Below, piece after piece: positions 45,309 through 55,123 of a stretch of DNA of 64,000 nucleotides. The notes beneath the pieces are model-generated. The model worked only from the letters and a program-made list of their open reading frames with translations. It made no database searches and was not told the DNA's origin. Within the stretch, counting starts at the first letter, position 1; every line of letters starts with the position of its first letter. The translations under genes were made by a program, and so were the position numbers. The DNA is taken from positions 62,001-126,000 of the forward strand of contig RDOB01000004.1 of the NCBI GenBank assembly GCA_011364965.1, written 5' to 3'. Origin of the DNA: Candidatus Heimdallarchaeota archaeon. Lineage in GTDB: Archaea > Asgardarchaeota > Heimdallarchaeia > Hodarchaeales > Hodarchaeaceae.

Positions 45309-47195
45309 CTAAAAAAACTTCATGGAGACATGCGTAAGTGGAGAATGAAGTTTGATTCCCGTACGCTCTTCAACCAAAGCAATTAGCTCCTTATATAACT
45401 CTAAATAATCCACCTCTGAGTTATTTGTTAATCCAGGGATGTTAATCTTATTAGCCTTGGCAATCTCTATAGCTTCTTCATATCCAGCTGCAGCATGACG
45501 TAAAACTGCAGACATAGGATCCCACGTGAGAACACGGAAAAGTCGCTCCTGAGAAAGTTGAGTCCCATCAGCTACACATACTTGCCCAGCATGCAAGGAA
45601 TATCCAACACCAACCCCTCCTCCCCCGTGATAACTCGTCCAAGTTGCTCCACATAAGGAATTCCCAAGGAGATTTAAAACAGCATAATCACCAATTGCAT
45701 CTGATCCATCTTTCATTCCTTCAGTTTCGCGATAAGGACTAGCAACAGATCCACCATCAAGATGATCCCTTCCAATAATGACGGGAGCTTGGATTAATCC
45801 GTCAAAATACAACTTATTTAGAAGCATTCCAAAAGCTGCCCTTCCTTTGTAACCTGCCCAGAACACACGAGCGGGAAGTCCATTTTCAAAGGGAATGAAT
45901 CGGGAAGCCAGATCTAACCAATTTAAAAGCATAGGATCGTCTTTGAACAACATCTTTGCATACTCATCCGTCACATAAATATCTGCAGGATTATTAGATA
46001 AAGCTGCCCATCTGAAAGGCCCCTTTCCTTGACAAAATAGGGGTCTGATGTAATTGGGGACAAAGCCTGAAAAATTGAACGCGTTTTTTGCTCCTGCTGA
46101 ATGAGCTTGAGCTCGAATATTATTCCCATAATCAAATGTTTCCGCGCCTCGCTCTTGTAACTTCAACATGGCTTCTACATGTTTTTTCACTGTTTCATAA
46201 GCCAATTGTTTATATTTAGTGGGATCACTTTTTCTAAGAGATTCTGCTTGAGAATAGGTCATACTAGCAGGTACATATCCATTTAACATATCATGAGCGG
46301 AAGTTTGATCAGTTAAAACGTGGGGAGTAATGTTATTTTCAAGTAAATATTCTAAGAGATCAACTGCATTACATAAAACGCCAATAGAAGTTGCTTCTCC
46401 TCTTTCAACATATTCTTTTGCAAGAAACACACCTTCCTGTATATCATTCACTTTATTATCTAAATAAGGAGTCCCTTTACTCCTACCCTCATTGAACATA
46501 CGATCCAAATTTGAGGGATCTATCTCGGCGATTAATCCGATTTTCCCAGCCATTTTGATAGCTAACGCTTGAGCACCTCCCATTAATCCTAAACCTGCGG
46601 TAACTGCCAGATTTTGTTCAAAATGGGAGAGTTTGGGATAATTAGAGTTATTTTCTGCAGATTTAATCGCGGCAACAAAAGTTTCGTATGTACCCTGTAT
46701 GATTCCCTGAAGACCAATAAATATCCAACTACCTGCAGTCATTTGTCCATAAACAGTCAAACCAGCATTAACCATTTCCTGAAATGACTGGGTCCAATTG
46801 GGTACGATTACTGAATTGGTAATAACACAACGTGGGGCAAAGGGATGCGTAATCATCTTACCATAAGGAACTCCTGATTGCATGAATAGCGTTTCATTAG
46901 GTTTCAGGGTTTTTAGATATTCAATAGTGTCAAAAAAAGCTTTCCAATTCCTCAGGGCTTTCCCACTGCCTCCATAAATGAAAAACTTTTCCCAATCCTT
47001 CCCATTATGGAGATTCGATATTAAAGCACGAATAATACCTTCGGTTTGCCATCCTGCTTCAGTCTTTGGCACGAGAGCGTCGTTTCCTCGGGGAAGTGGA
47101 GGAATTGTATCTGGTTTTATATCCAATCTTAGACGAGTTGATTCGTCTAGCTGGTACTTTCCCTCAATAATCTCCTGCAGACGTGACTTTTTCAT
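45309..47195 (-). CDS. hutU: urocanate hydratase HutU
   Basis: A 628-residue urocanase, the NAD-dependent enzyme that hydrates urocanate to imidazolone propionate, between HutH and HutI in histidine breakdown. Diagnostic segments are YGGSGKALRNWKAFFD, TAGSWIFIGLQGIIQGTYETF, GLGLMGGAQALAIKMAG (NAD-binding), GRDHLDGGSVASPYRETEGM and SYHGGGGVGVGYSLHAG. At 628 residues it is the longer form, ~70 more than the typical bacterial enzyme. GAGG precedes the ATG. It stands alone, 17 kb from hutH, with non-Hut genes on both sides. Confidence 0.95.
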   Translation of the reverse strand: MKKSRLQEIIEGKYQLDESTRLRLDIKPDTIPPLPRGNDALVPKTEAGWQTEGIIRALISNLHNGKDWEKFFIYGGSGKALRNWKAFFDTIEYLKTLKPNETLFMQSGVPYGKMITHPFAPRCVITNSVIVPNWTQSFQEMVNAGLTVYGQMTAGSWIFIGLQGIIQGTYETFVAAIKSAENNSNYPKLSHFEQNLAVTAGLGLMGGAQALAIKMAGKIGLIAEIDPSNLDRMFNEGRSKGTPYLDNKVNDIQEGVFLAKEYVERGEATSIGVLCNAVDLLEYLLENNITPHVLTDQTSAHDMLNGYVPASMTYSQAESLRKSDPTKYKQLAYETVKKHVEAMLKLQERGAETFDYGNNIRAQAHSAGAKNAFNFSGFVPNYIRPLFCQGKGPFRWAALSNNPADIYVTDEYAKMLFKDDPMLLNWLDLASRFIPFENGLPARVFWAGYKGRAAFGMLLNKLYFDGLIQAPVIIGRDHLDGGSVASPYRETEGMKDGSDAIGDYAVLNLLGNSLCGATWTSYHGGGGVGVGYSLHAGQVCVADGTQLSQERLFRVLTWDPMSAVLRHAAAGYEEAIEIAKANKINIPGLTNNSEVDYLELYKELIALVEERTGIKLHSPLTHVSMKFF

Positions 47196-47348
47196 TTTTG
47201 GGCCTCATATAAAGAAATATTATAAACTCCAATTGAATAGTTAAAGATGAAAATACAGAAGATATACTTCATTTAAAAATCTAAGTTCTGAATAATTAAG
47301 AAAAATCTATAGTAATTAAAAATTGAAGAAAAACGGATAAAAAGCTGA

Positions 47349-48053
47349 TTATGACTTTTGGAGCTGAGAAATGATAATATCTCGGATTACCATCTGGATA
47401 GGTTGAATAATCCGCTGAACTGCCTGTGGACGCTGTTTTGGATTCCATTCACCACGAGTCCACGCATCTTTCAAAGCACTGAGGGCTTCTAGGCAACTCA
47501 CCTCAAATGTACTGGCAAACGTGTCTCGTAACTTGTCAGAAATGCCTGCTTCAATCATAAGACGTCCAACATCAGCAGCAGAGATCCGGGTTTCAGCAGG
47601 TAAATCCATTTTATTTAACATAATTGCCATTTTTACCTCTCTACTATACAATTTATCACCTAATATAGTAAATAATTCTATTAAACTCTCTCTATTCTCC
47701 TCCCAGCGAGCTTTCTCGGAATCAATGACAACAATTAAGCCATGCAGTCCATTAATGACAATTTTTCGCATTGATTTAAACCGATCTTGTCCTGGGGTGG
47801 TGAAAAGATGGTACTTAAATGCCTTTCCAGCACCAGTGCCAAGACCAAAGGTAGCTTGGTCAAATCCGATTGTACGTTCTGTTGCTTTGTCTTCAAGTTT
47901 TAAAAAATTGTAAACACTCTCAGGGTCTTCTTTCTTCTTAATTGCGTGAAATAAGCTTAGGGCAGTGGTCTTCCCAGCCAAAGTTGGGCCCCAAAAAACA
48001 ATTTTTACCCCTTGTTGAGACTCTTCAAAAACCAGCTCTTCTTCTTGGCTCAA
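47349..48053 (-). CDS. MglA/Ras-like small GTPase
   Basis: A 234-residue GTPase. The P-loop is GPTLAGKTT (22-30), the switch II region is TTPGQDRF (85-92) and the base-specificity motif is NKMD (147-150), followed by a FEVSCLEA G5-like strand. The TTPGQ form and lack of a prenylation Cys at the C-terminus (QLQKS) place it near MglA, Gtr/Rag and SR-beta-like proteins more than Rab or Ras. Such GTPases are regulated by Roadblock proteins; one is encoded at 18.3 kb. The start codon is TTG with GAGGAAG upstream. The extended C-terminal helix (residues ~205-234) is amphipathic. Confidence 0.9.
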   Translation of the reverse strand: MSQEEELVFEESQQGVKIVFWGPTLAGKTTALSLFHAIKKKEDPESVYNFLKLEDKATERTIGFDQATFGLGTGAGKAFKYHLFTTPGQDRFKSMRKIVINGLHGLIVVIDSEKARWEENRESLIELFTILGDKLYSREVKMAIMLNKMDLPAETRISAADVGRLMIEAGISDKLRDTFASTFEVSCLEALSALKDAWTRGEWNPKQRPQAVQRIIQPIQMVIRDIIISQLQKS

Positions 48054-48365
48054 TGATGCTTCCTCGGGTAATTTGACAGTCTATCTGATGAATAATTCGA
48101 TTGTAACTGTATGAAAATTCAAAGAGTAGAGAAATACTTTCATTCTACGTTCTTGAACAAATCTAATTTAAGATTAGTATTCCTAATATATAATATTTGG
48201 CAAATTCATTCTAGACTTGCTTCTTCTGAAAGTTGATAGAAAGAGGAAAACCCTAGTATTTTTAAAAAAACCATTATTATAATATTATTATCTTCTCAAC
48301 CAAAAAAAATTCCGTGAATATAATAAGAAAGATAAAGAAATGTCTATTTCGGAGGATCTAATTAA
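48054..48365. other. 312-base divergent intergenic region
   Basis: It separates the small GTPase (reverse) from the PIG-L deacetylase (forward). A likely TATA element for the forward gene is CTAATATATAATATT at ~48183-48197, but it is ~170 bases upstream of the start. A strong ribosome binding site, GGAGGATC, lies at 48351-48358. No other feature stands out. Confidence 0.5.
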
Positions 48366-49091
48366 ATGGAAATTACTTTTGATGTATTAGCTGTCTCTCC
48401 CCATCCTGATGACGCAGAAATTGGGTGTGGAGGCACTTTAGCGAAATTAGCACAGGCAGGGCACAAGGTAGGAATAGTTGATTTAACTAACGGTGAACCT
48501 ACCCCGTTTAATGATGATCCTGATATTCGGATAAAGGAAGCGAAAAATTCAGCAAAGATTCTGGGAATCAGGAGGATAACTCTTGATTTACCAAATAGGC
48601 AGTTGATGGATACAATTGAGGCAAGAATAGAACTAGCTAGAATATTTCGTCAGACAACACCAAAAATAGTAATTGGTATGCAAGGGATGACACCTGGTGC
48701 ATCACCAGATCATTATCAAAGTCAACTTATCTTTGATGCTGCAATTTTTTATAGTAGATTAACAAAATGGGAACATCTATTTAATGGATTAAAACCTTGG
48801 AGAATCGAACATGCATATTATTACTATACTGCGAGAGAACTAACTCAGATCAATCATCCAACGCAATTCATTTCTGATATAAGCTCATTCTTTGAAACAA
48901 AAAAGAAATCCCTTTTATGTTATCAATCCCAGTTCAAGGCTCACTCCTCGTATAATCCTCCAATTGTGGATTGGATTGAGGGAATGGGACAATATTTTGG
49001 GTCGCTAGCTGGATTTAAGTATGGAGAAATCTTTTTCGGTATGAAAATTCTAAATATTGATATATTTGAACATTTTCTTCAGCAAGACTAG
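48366..49091 (+). CDS. PIG-L family deacetylase
   Basis: A 241-residue zinc-dependent N-acetylglucosamine deacetylase-type protein. The metal and catalytic motif is SPHPDDAEIGCGG (residues ~11-23), the second ligand is in PDHYQSQLIFDAA, and AHSSY near residue 195 follows the pattern of BshB1 and MshB-like enzymes. The LDLPNRQL segment is also typical of bacillithiol-type members. Possible substrates are a GlcNAc-containing lipid or thiol precursor; none is shown by the neighbours. It is convergent with the B3/B4 gene, overlapping at the stop codons by 4 bases. Confidence 0.85.
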   Translation: MEITFDVLAVSPHPDDAEIGCGGTLAKLAQAGHKVGIVDLTNGEPTPFNDDPDIRIKEAKNSAKILGIRRITLDLPNRQLMDTIEARIELARIFRQTTPKIVIGMQGMTPGASPDHYQSQLIFDAAIFYSRLTKWEHLFNGLKPWRIEHAYYYYTARELTQINHPTQFISDISSFFETKKKSLLCYQSQFKAHSSYNPPIVDWIEGMGQYFGSLAGFKYGEIFFGMKILNIDIFEHFLQQD

Positions 49092-49765
49092 CAGAAAGTA
49101 ATAGAATTAAGCTTCCCGATCTTATTCTCTTCAATTATCCTTTGAGCTAGTTCAAAAGCATAATTCAAATCGATTTTAGAGATCCCCGGGACACCAAAAG
49201 CTATTAAATATGCAGCTTGTGTATTGAGAGTTATTTTTGTTCTCTCTGCATCACGATGGGGAAATATGCATATAATTCCTTCTTGATCAGAGAGTACCAA
49301 TTCAGAGTGAGAGAGGGGTTTGGGTTCATTCATTCCAATACCCCAAAATGCTTCACCAGATTCAGCAAATCTAACATTTAAGGGATGTTTAATAGAGAGT
49401 TTATCATAAGCTCCGAGTGAGATTCCTGAAGCTGCAGAAGCTAGATTATAGGCATTTACAAACGTATTAATTTTCCAAATATTGTTTTTTATCAAAATTC
49501 TTCGAATAAGTGCCTCGGAAGCTGGTCTTACCTTTGTTGGGTCTGCAATGCCCCACTTCCAATAAAAATCACGATAAGCCCTTATAAGAGGGGAATCTTT
49601 CAGTGTTTCCGTAGTATATTTTTTCCTAATCTCTTGGAATATCTTATTTTGTGAATCAGCTAGAATTGCGAGATCTTTCGAAACTGAAACATCAATAAAT
49701 TCAGCTATACCTAACCTTAATCCTTCCTTCTTTTGCGAGGAAGGAATCAACCAATTAATTTCCAT
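49088..49765 (-). CDS. B3/B4 tRNA-binding domain protein
   Basis: A 225-residue protein made of the B3/B4 domain found in the phenylalanyl-tRNA synthetase beta subunit (stand-alone family COG3382). Supporting features are SPLIRAYRDFYWKWGIADPTKVRPASEALIRRIL, the conserved NLASAASGISLGAYDKLSI and a C-terminal GIICIFPHRDAERTKIT strand pair. Stand-alone members are thought to hydrolyse mis-charged tRNA or bind amino acids, but this is not proved. It is convergent with the PIG-L gene. Another reverse-strand gene lies 36 bases upstream, so a shared transcript is likely. Confidence 0.8.
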   Translation of the reverse strand: MEINWLIPSSQKKEGLRLGIAEFIDVSVSKDLAILADSQNKIFQEIRKKYTTETLKDSPLIRAYRDFYWKWGIADPTKVRPASEALIRRILIKNNIWKINTFVNAYNLASAASGISLGAYDKLSIKHPLNVRFAESGEAFWGIGMNEPKPLSHSELVLSDQEGIICIFPHRDAERTKITLNTQAAYLIAFGVPGISKIDLNYAFELAQRIIEENKIGKLNSITFC

Positions 49766-49801
49766 CAGCTATTCAACCAAGATTCACCCTTCGGGAAATT
49801 C

Positions 49802-50725
49802 TTAATCATCATATGACCGAACAATTTTCGCAGCAAATAATGCATATTCCAAGAATTCATTAGGCTCCAATTGATCAATGGAATCTTTCAATGCTGTAAG
49901 AATTCGAGTTTGTTCATCCTCATTGCGTGATACAGGTTGCGAAAGACATTTAGAATAAAAAATCGCAGAATCTTGAAACTCCCCAAGGTGATATAATCCA
50001 TCTGCTAAAGATTGATACTCTTGTATATGATCAATTCGAGTCTCAGCAGTTAGATCATCGAGTAAAGATGCATAGTGTTTTAATGCGATTATAGCACATC
50101 GAAGGCCTTCAATAATAGCATGTTTTGCTAGCCGATCACAGATCCTCCCCCTAAGATCAATGATTCTTTCTTCCTCTTCAGGTTTGTTTACCCTTAGTTT
50201 CACGAGACTTGTATTAACTCGCCAAAATTGAGGAATTTCATAGCCTTGAATAGGATCAGGAAACTGCTGTAATATTCTGGATTTGATACCATGAGCTGCC
50301 AAGTCTTTAACTTCGCTCTCAACCCCAAGTATTTCAGATATTCCAAATTCACGGAATTTATGTTGATAGAAAGAACGAAGATAACTATAATAATCGAAAT
50401 TTTCGGGATAGATCTCCTTAATATAGTGTAAGACAGTTCTTCGGAACTGCTCGTATTTAGATGGTTCTAATAACTGAAATAATTGGATCTCAGATCCATG
50501 CACAATTGAAACGGAAATGATTTGTCCTTCAGGACCATCAGATTCGATTTTAAAAATAGCAGTCCCCTGTGGAAGGGAGATAGGAATACTCACTCGCTTT
50601 TCAAATACTGCTTTACCTAAATCGGTACTTTCTATCCAATCTTCCATTAAAAGATTGCTGAATATCCAGAGCTCTGGTTGATTGGAGATTTCCAGCAGAG
50701 TTCTTCGAGATCGTTTTCTAGGCAA
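49802..50725 (-). CDS. hypothetical protein with C-terminal helical repeats
   Basis: A 307-residue cytosolic protein. Residues ~40-120 are mixed alpha/beta, a middle region contains VNTSLVKLRVNKPEEEERIIDLRGRICDRLAKHAI, and the C-terminal ~120 residues look TPR-like (EYQSLADGLYHLGEFQDSAIFYSKCL). No catalytic motif is visible. It lies between the B3/B4 gene and tgtA, all reverse strand with short gaps (36 and 105 bases). I do not recognise the family; a link to tRNA metabolism would rest only on position. Confidence 0.6.
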   Translation of the reverse strand: MPRKRSRRTLLEISNQPELWIFSNLLMEDWIESTDLGKAVFEKRVSIPISLPQGTAIFKIESDGPEGQIISVSIVHGSEIQLFQLLEPSKYEQFRRTVLHYIKEIYPENFDYYSYLRSFYQHKFREFGISEILGVESEVKDLAAHGIKSRILQQFPDPIQGYEIPQFWRVNTSLVKLRVNKPEEEERIIDLRGRICDRLAKHAIIEGLRCAIIALKHYASLLDDLTAETRIDHIQEYQSLADGLYHLGEFQDSAIFYSKCLSQPVSRNEDEQTRILTALKDSIDQLEPNEFLEYALFAAKIVRSYDD

Positions 50726-50830
50726 AAGAATATCCTTCTTCTTTTAGAGATGAATAACTCCTCACATAGTTTCTCAAAAGGATTTCGATAATTTTTGGTA
50801 AATTTCTACACTTTGCTTATAATTATTAGG

Positions 50831-52777
50831 TCAACGGCGAATTTGTACAGCGATTCCGCGATCAAATGATAACATCTCTTTTGCTGCAAGAATTGCACGA
50901 CCAAAATTAAGAAAATTATCAGAATTATCTACTACGAATACCTCTTCACCACAGCGAATCTCAGGGTCAACATCCAAGACAAATTTAGCCATAAGATCTC
51001 GATTTTGAGTAACAAACGGAATTGCATCTGGAGCTGCAATGACTCGTTGGTGAGGAGGAGAAAGATATTCATGTAAAAGAGTAGCTAATCGAGGTGTAGG
51101 GATGATACTGAAATCAGATGGCCGAATAGTTCCCAGGTTATCTTCAGAATCAGAAAATCGACGAATAATAGTTGTTTTCCTAGAACGATCAATAATTAAA
51201 TCACGATTCTGAAGACACAGGTGTGCATTTTTTCCAAACTGAAAATCTAGTAAAGCATTGATAATATGTCTTTCATCGAGCTTGGTTTCATCCTTATTCC
51301 GAATAAATTTTCCATCAGGAATGTCTGAGGTCGAAAATTGATCGAGAAATGAGAAGATGTTACAGACAGAAGGATGTACAATAACCTGTTTGAATTCATT
51401 GCAGAAGCTAGTGAAAAAAGAACGAATATAGTTCAGTATTTCCTCTTTAAACTGCATGGAAGGACGCTCATTCTGAACTAGAGGATATTGTCCTCGTAAT
51501 TCATCAGGAATTATACCAAATAAGGGAGAAAGCTGAATAACTTGGTATTTGCTAGTAGAATGGATTTTTTGGAAATCCTGTGTGACCAATAATTGATTAT
51601 TCCAGCGATAAAATCGATCTAATAATCGAGAACGATAGCGTTGTAGAAGAGGTTGGTGAACAAGTAAATCATCAACTATAAGTATGGCCCGAGGATGAGA
51701 AATTGGAGTAAAAGGTTCAATTTCTTGAGATGTCATTCTTCCAAATATTGTTTCTCGGATTTGAACAAGAGAGGGGTGATTCCGGAGTCTAGTAGCTACT
51801 AATTCCGATAAGCGCCCCATAATGATTGCTTGTTTAATACGCTTAATCTCTTCTAGACTAACCAATAAATTATGCTTTGCAAGCATAAGTATCCGAGTTT
51901 GAATATCAAGTTTCTGAAGCTCAGATGCTGAAAATTCCTGACATACAGAGCAGGAACAGGGTAGATATTGGAGCTGCTCTAGATATTCGGTACCAAACAC
52001 CGTGATATAACGATTTTTCTTAGCATAAAGGATATAAGCGGCGGAATCAAACATATCGACACCTAAATAAACCGCAATTGCGAAATACATGGGGTGACCA
52101 GCGCCAAACAAATGAATTGGACGGTCAATCGGAAGAAACCTCTTGGAGGTGAGGATCATCTTGCTGACTTTATCAAACTCATATCTTTCAAGGAGGGGAA
52201 CCACAGATCCGATAGGGTGGATATCGAAAGGCAATTTCGCCATGGATGTTGCGGATGATTCGACAAGGTCAAGAAATTCCCCACCTTGGATGGGTCCCGC
52301 CCATAAAATAGGTACATTGGTACTTCGACATTGGATATGATCCGCAGCCCGATTTAAAGTCTCAGTCAAGGCAGTAGAAAAATCTTGATATCTACCCCCT
52401 TTAGTGGGTAAATCTAGAAAGACCCCAATATCACTGCCTATGCGCTCCTGAAACTGAGTTATCTCCTGATTTGAAACAGAAACCTGACCATATTCCATTA
52501 ATTGAAAAGCACCAGAATCAGTCATTAAAGGGCCATCAAATCCAATAAAAGAATGTAAACCCTTCTCTAATGCTATAATGTGATTTTCAGGATTCCGAAA
52601 TAATAAATAAGCATTGGTAATAAAAGCTTCTGCACCACAACGAGTCATATCAGTGGGAGAGATTAATTGGCGATTGGGATTGATGACAGGAAGGAGAATA
52701 GGAGTATTAATCTTACCATGTTTAGTTTCAATGATACCAATTCTTGCTAAGCCATCCTTTTTACGAATAGAAAACAT
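50831..52777 (-). CDS. tgtA: archaeal tRNA-guanine(15) transglycosylase TgtA
   Basis: A 648-residue enzyme that swaps guanine 15 in the D-arm of tRNA for preQ0, the first step of archaeosine formation. The TIM-barrel holds LMTDSGAFQLMEYG with the first catalytic Asp, HLFGAGHPMYFAIAVYLGVDMFDSAAY with the nucleophile Asp, and the zinc site CSCSVC followed by a HN His. After residue ~340 come archaeal C1/C2-type domains and a C-terminal PUA domain (IRCGEEVFVVD to GIAVQIRR). Its length matches archaeal members. It complements ArcS and RaSEA at 7-9.9 kb. Confidence 0.92.
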   Translation of the reverse strand: MFSIRKKDGLARIGIIETKHGKINTPILLPVINPNRQLISPTDMTRCGAEAFITNAYLLFRNPENHIIALEKGLHSFIGFDGPLMTDSGAFQLMEYGQVSVSNQEITQFQERIGSDIGVFLDLPTKGGRYQDFSTALTETLNRAADHIQCRSTNVPILWAGPIQGGEFLDLVESSATSMAKLPFDIHPIGSVVPLLERYEFDKVSKMILTSKRFLPIDRPIHLFGAGHPMYFAIAVYLGVDMFDSAAYILYAKKNRYITVFGTEYLEQLQYLPCSCSVCQEFSASELQKLDIQTRILMLAKHNLLVSLEEIKRIKQAIIMGRLSELVATRLRNHPSLVQIRETIFGRMTSQEIEPFTPISHPRAILIVDDLLVHQPLLQRYRSRLLDRFYRWNNQLLVTQDFQKIHSTSKYQVIQLSPLFGIIPDELRGQYPLVQNERPSMQFKEEILNYIRSFFTSFCNEFKQVIVHPSVCNIFSFLDQFSTSDIPDGKFIRNKDETKLDERHIINALLDFQFGKNAHLCLQNRDLIIDRSRKTTIIRRFSDSEDNLGTIRPSDFSIIPTPRLATLLHEYLSPPHQRVIAAPDAIPFVTQNRDLMAKFVLDVDPEIRCGEEVFVVDNSDNFLNFGRAILAAKEMLSFDRGIAVQIRR

Positions 52778-52912
52778 AGAAACGCGTTGACTCCATTATA
52801 AAGGGCATAATGGTCGAATCGAATATATTTCAACCAAGTCCTGCCAACAAAATACTCCTCATATAATTTATTGTTAAAACAGACATACATGAAAAAAAAA
52901 GAATAATGGATT

Positions 52913-53815
52913 TTATTTTGGGGATTGAACTTTTTGTTTCAATTCAGAGAGTTCTATCGAAGTATCAGCAGTTGAACCATCAGCAGAAGCTTCGGTTGTA
53001 GGAGAAGTCTCACATACATCCAAAACTGTTTGAAAAATCCGATGGACCTCTTTTACCTTAATTTCCTCTTCGTTCTGAGTAAATTCAGATGGGAGTGGAA
53101 TTTCAGTCCAGATTTCCGATTGGGAGAACCCAGTGAATACTGAACTCTTCTGGAGCTCATTTTGAACCACAGAGGCATCTTTGAGTTTTAAATTGAGGAA
53201 ATTCAATTCAATAAAACTCTCTTCGACATTTAAAGAAATTTCTAGACCAAAACTCTCAGTTATACACTCAACAATCGAACGAAACATTTTAAGACTATGG
53301 ACTGTTGTATCCTGTGCGTTTACAAGGCATAAATCTAATTTCGGCCAAAGAAGAAAGATCTGTCCACGAATATAGTTAGTTTCAATTAATTGATCCATAG
53401 CCCCCATTGGAAGAACTTCTTTGCTCTTGATAATGGTTCTACGTATTAAATCAGAGGCAGATCGAAGACTAGTGGATTGCTTGTCATGGATAATTTTCCA
53501 AAAGTCATCCAGATAAATATACACATCAGGCTGTAGGGGTTCACCTTCTTGAAAAGCTCGAGACAAACCTTTCAACCGTTGAGAATAGCAGAACATAGGC
53601 ATGTTTTTCTTATTTTCACGCTTTAATAAGAGAATATCTAAGTATCGACGATCAGTACACTTCGGACGAAGCATATTGACCACTTTATTGTTCTGACACT
53701 TGGTTAGGCAAAACTCACGGCGATCGCGGACCATTTCTTCCCATAAGGTAATGCCAGATACTAAATTGAGAGTTGTTATCCCAACTTTGGGGGCCTCCTT
53801 TTCGGTCCACTTCAT
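52913..53815 (-). CDS. hypothetical protein with Cys-rich N-terminal part
   Basis: A 300-residue protein. An N-terminal region contains four cysteines (FCLTKCQNN, RPKCTDRR and MFCYSQR) that could hold a metal, followed by YLDDFWKIIHDKQSTSLRSASDLIRR, a longin/Roadblock-like alternation of strand and helix (QLIETNYIRGQIFLLWPKLDLCLVNAQ), and an acidic, Thr/Ser-rich C-terminal tail without defined structure. No catalytic motif can be named. It is read in the same direction as tgtA, 135 bases upstream of it. Family unknown. Confidence 0.55.
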   Translation of the reverse strand: MKWTEKEAPKVGITTLNLVSGITLWEEMVRDRREFCLTKCQNNKVVNMLRPKCTDRRYLDILLLKRENKKNMPMFCYSQRLKGLSRAFQEGEPLQPDVYIYLDDFWKIIHDKQSTSLRSASDLIRRTIIKSKEVLPMGAMDQLIETNYIRGQIFLLWPKLDLCLVNAQDTTVHSLKMFRSIVECITESFGLEISLNVEESFIELNFLNLKLKDASVVQNELQKSSVFTGFSQSEIWTEIPLPSEFTQNEEEIKVKEVHRIFQTVLDVCETSPTTEASADGSTADTSIELSELKQKVQSPK

Positions 53816-54296
53816 TTGGTGTGATGCTCCTTATATCGGCTGAGTGATGAAAAAATACAAGAATAAGCAACGTTTTTTCAGAGAAATATCGCTAGATGCA
53901 ACTACTAGGATACACGATGGTGCTACGTTCTATAAACAAAAAATGCACCGCATCATAAAAATCTTGCCGTATTAGAACCGCACCCTAAACCAACTGAGTT
54001 GAAAAACTACAAACACCGACAAAAACTCCTCAAAATAATCTTTAAGGGGAAAAGCGAGAGAAGACTGATTTTGGTCAAAGAAGCTGAATTCTAATTTAAA
54101 ACATAAAATTTTAGATGTAGAATTTGATTACTGAATTTTATACTAATGAGGTGGGAATAAATTATAATAAGACGAGTAAGAGGTAAATAAGAAAAGAAAA
54201 TCTTGGAAGAAATTAGTTCTTTCATAAATTTGCCTAAGAGGAAAATTAAAATAGCTAAAAAAAAATTAAATAAGAAATACTGAAATAAGAGTCTGG
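53816..54296. other. 481-base intergenic region
   Basis: No tRNA and no supported ORF are visible. A weak inverted repeat (GATGGTGC and GCACC-GC-ATC) lies around 53917-53954. The last ~130 bases are strongly purine-rich on the forward strand. AT-rich stretches before 54297 may hold the forward promoter. Confidence 0.45.
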
Positions 54297-55043
54297 ATGG
54301 TAATTAAATTGGATATTGATAGACAAAGAATATCTGCGGTCAATATAGAGAAAGTCATTAACTATAGGAAAACCAAACCGACGAAAGAACAGGATATTTT
54401 AATAAAGAATCGATCTCTTGTCGAAAAGCTGTTAAATACTCTCAAGGGGAAAGAATCAAGCCCAGAGGAGATAACCGCTCATATTAAGTGGTTAGAAAAA
54501 GTTTCTAAATACATTCCAATTTCTTCAGAAAAAGAGCTCGAAGAAATAATAAGGTATATGATCCTTTTAAGCAAAGAACGAGCAAAATATAATGAATTGT
54601 ACGACTATCCAGGGCTAGACCTAATGAAACGCGTTCGGGAGACAATGATTCGCTATATGGTTGTTTTGAGCGAATTACGTGCGCGAAGAAAGGAGTACTT
54701 GGAATATTGGTTTACTGACGAATATTGGATAACTGAATTAAGTCGAATATTATTTGATACGGAACCAACAAAGCCATTGAAGAAATATGGATTTGAAAAA
54801 GTCCCAGCAGGGGACTTCCTGCTCTTGTTGCTACTAGAATTGGCCACTGCAGATGATACCTCAAAATTAGATAAGCCTATGGTTCGATTACAAGCAATAA
54901 AAGGTAAAGAAGCAACGTTCATTGTCATTCCGACTGAAGCAGCAGCTTTAGAATATCAACCTCAGATTGATCAAATCCTTAACAACCAAATTACATTTAC
55001 TATCTGGGTAAAAGATACCTTAAGAGCATTCAAGTTACCATGA
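54297..55043 (+). CDS. hypothetical helical protein
   Basis: A 248-residue protein. Residues 1-145 are strongly helical and basic (KNRSLVEKLLNTLKGKES, EEIIRYMILLSKERAKY, RYMVVLSELRARRKEYLEY), with a pair of similar RYMxxLSxxRA helices that suggest an internal duplication. The C-terminal ~90 residues are alpha/beta (DFLLLLLLELATADD, EATFIVIPTEAAALEYQP), resembling a small ligand- or protein-binding fold. The hydrophobic run is too acidic on its flanks to be an obvious membrane helix. No family is recognised. A strong stem-loop terminator follows. Confidence 0.6.
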   Translation: MVIKLDIDRQRISAVNIEKVINYRKTKPTKEQDILIKNRSLVEKLLNTLKGKESSPEEITAHIKWLEKVSKYIPISSEKELEEIIRYMILLSKERAKYNELYDYPGLDLMKRVRETMIRYMVVLSELRARRKEYLEYWFTDEYWITELSRILFDTEPTKPLKKYGFEKVPAGDFLLLLLLELATADDTSKLDKPMVRLQAIKGKEATFIVIPTEAAALEYQPQIDQILNNQITFTIWVKDTLRAFKLP

Positions 55044-55067
55044 AAACTGATCAAATTAAACTGGAGT

Positions 55068-55123
55068 GAACTCGAAAATGTAGCTGACAAGCTGCATCAA
55101 ACCGAGTTCCATACTAATTTTTT
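55068..55123 (+). terminator. stem-loop plus T-run terminator
   Basis: GAACTCG pairs with CGAGTTC (55068-55074 with 55103-55109), and inside it ATGTAGCT pairs with AGCTGCAT around a GACA loop, with one U-G pair. A T6 run follows at 55118-55123. This is the shape of a bacterial-type intrinsic terminator, 25 bases after the stop of the preceding gene. Confidence 0.6.

Noticed and set aside
53844..53900. GTGATGA resembling a C box of a C/D small RNA
   Set aside because: No CTGA D box at suitable distance and no flanking stem.
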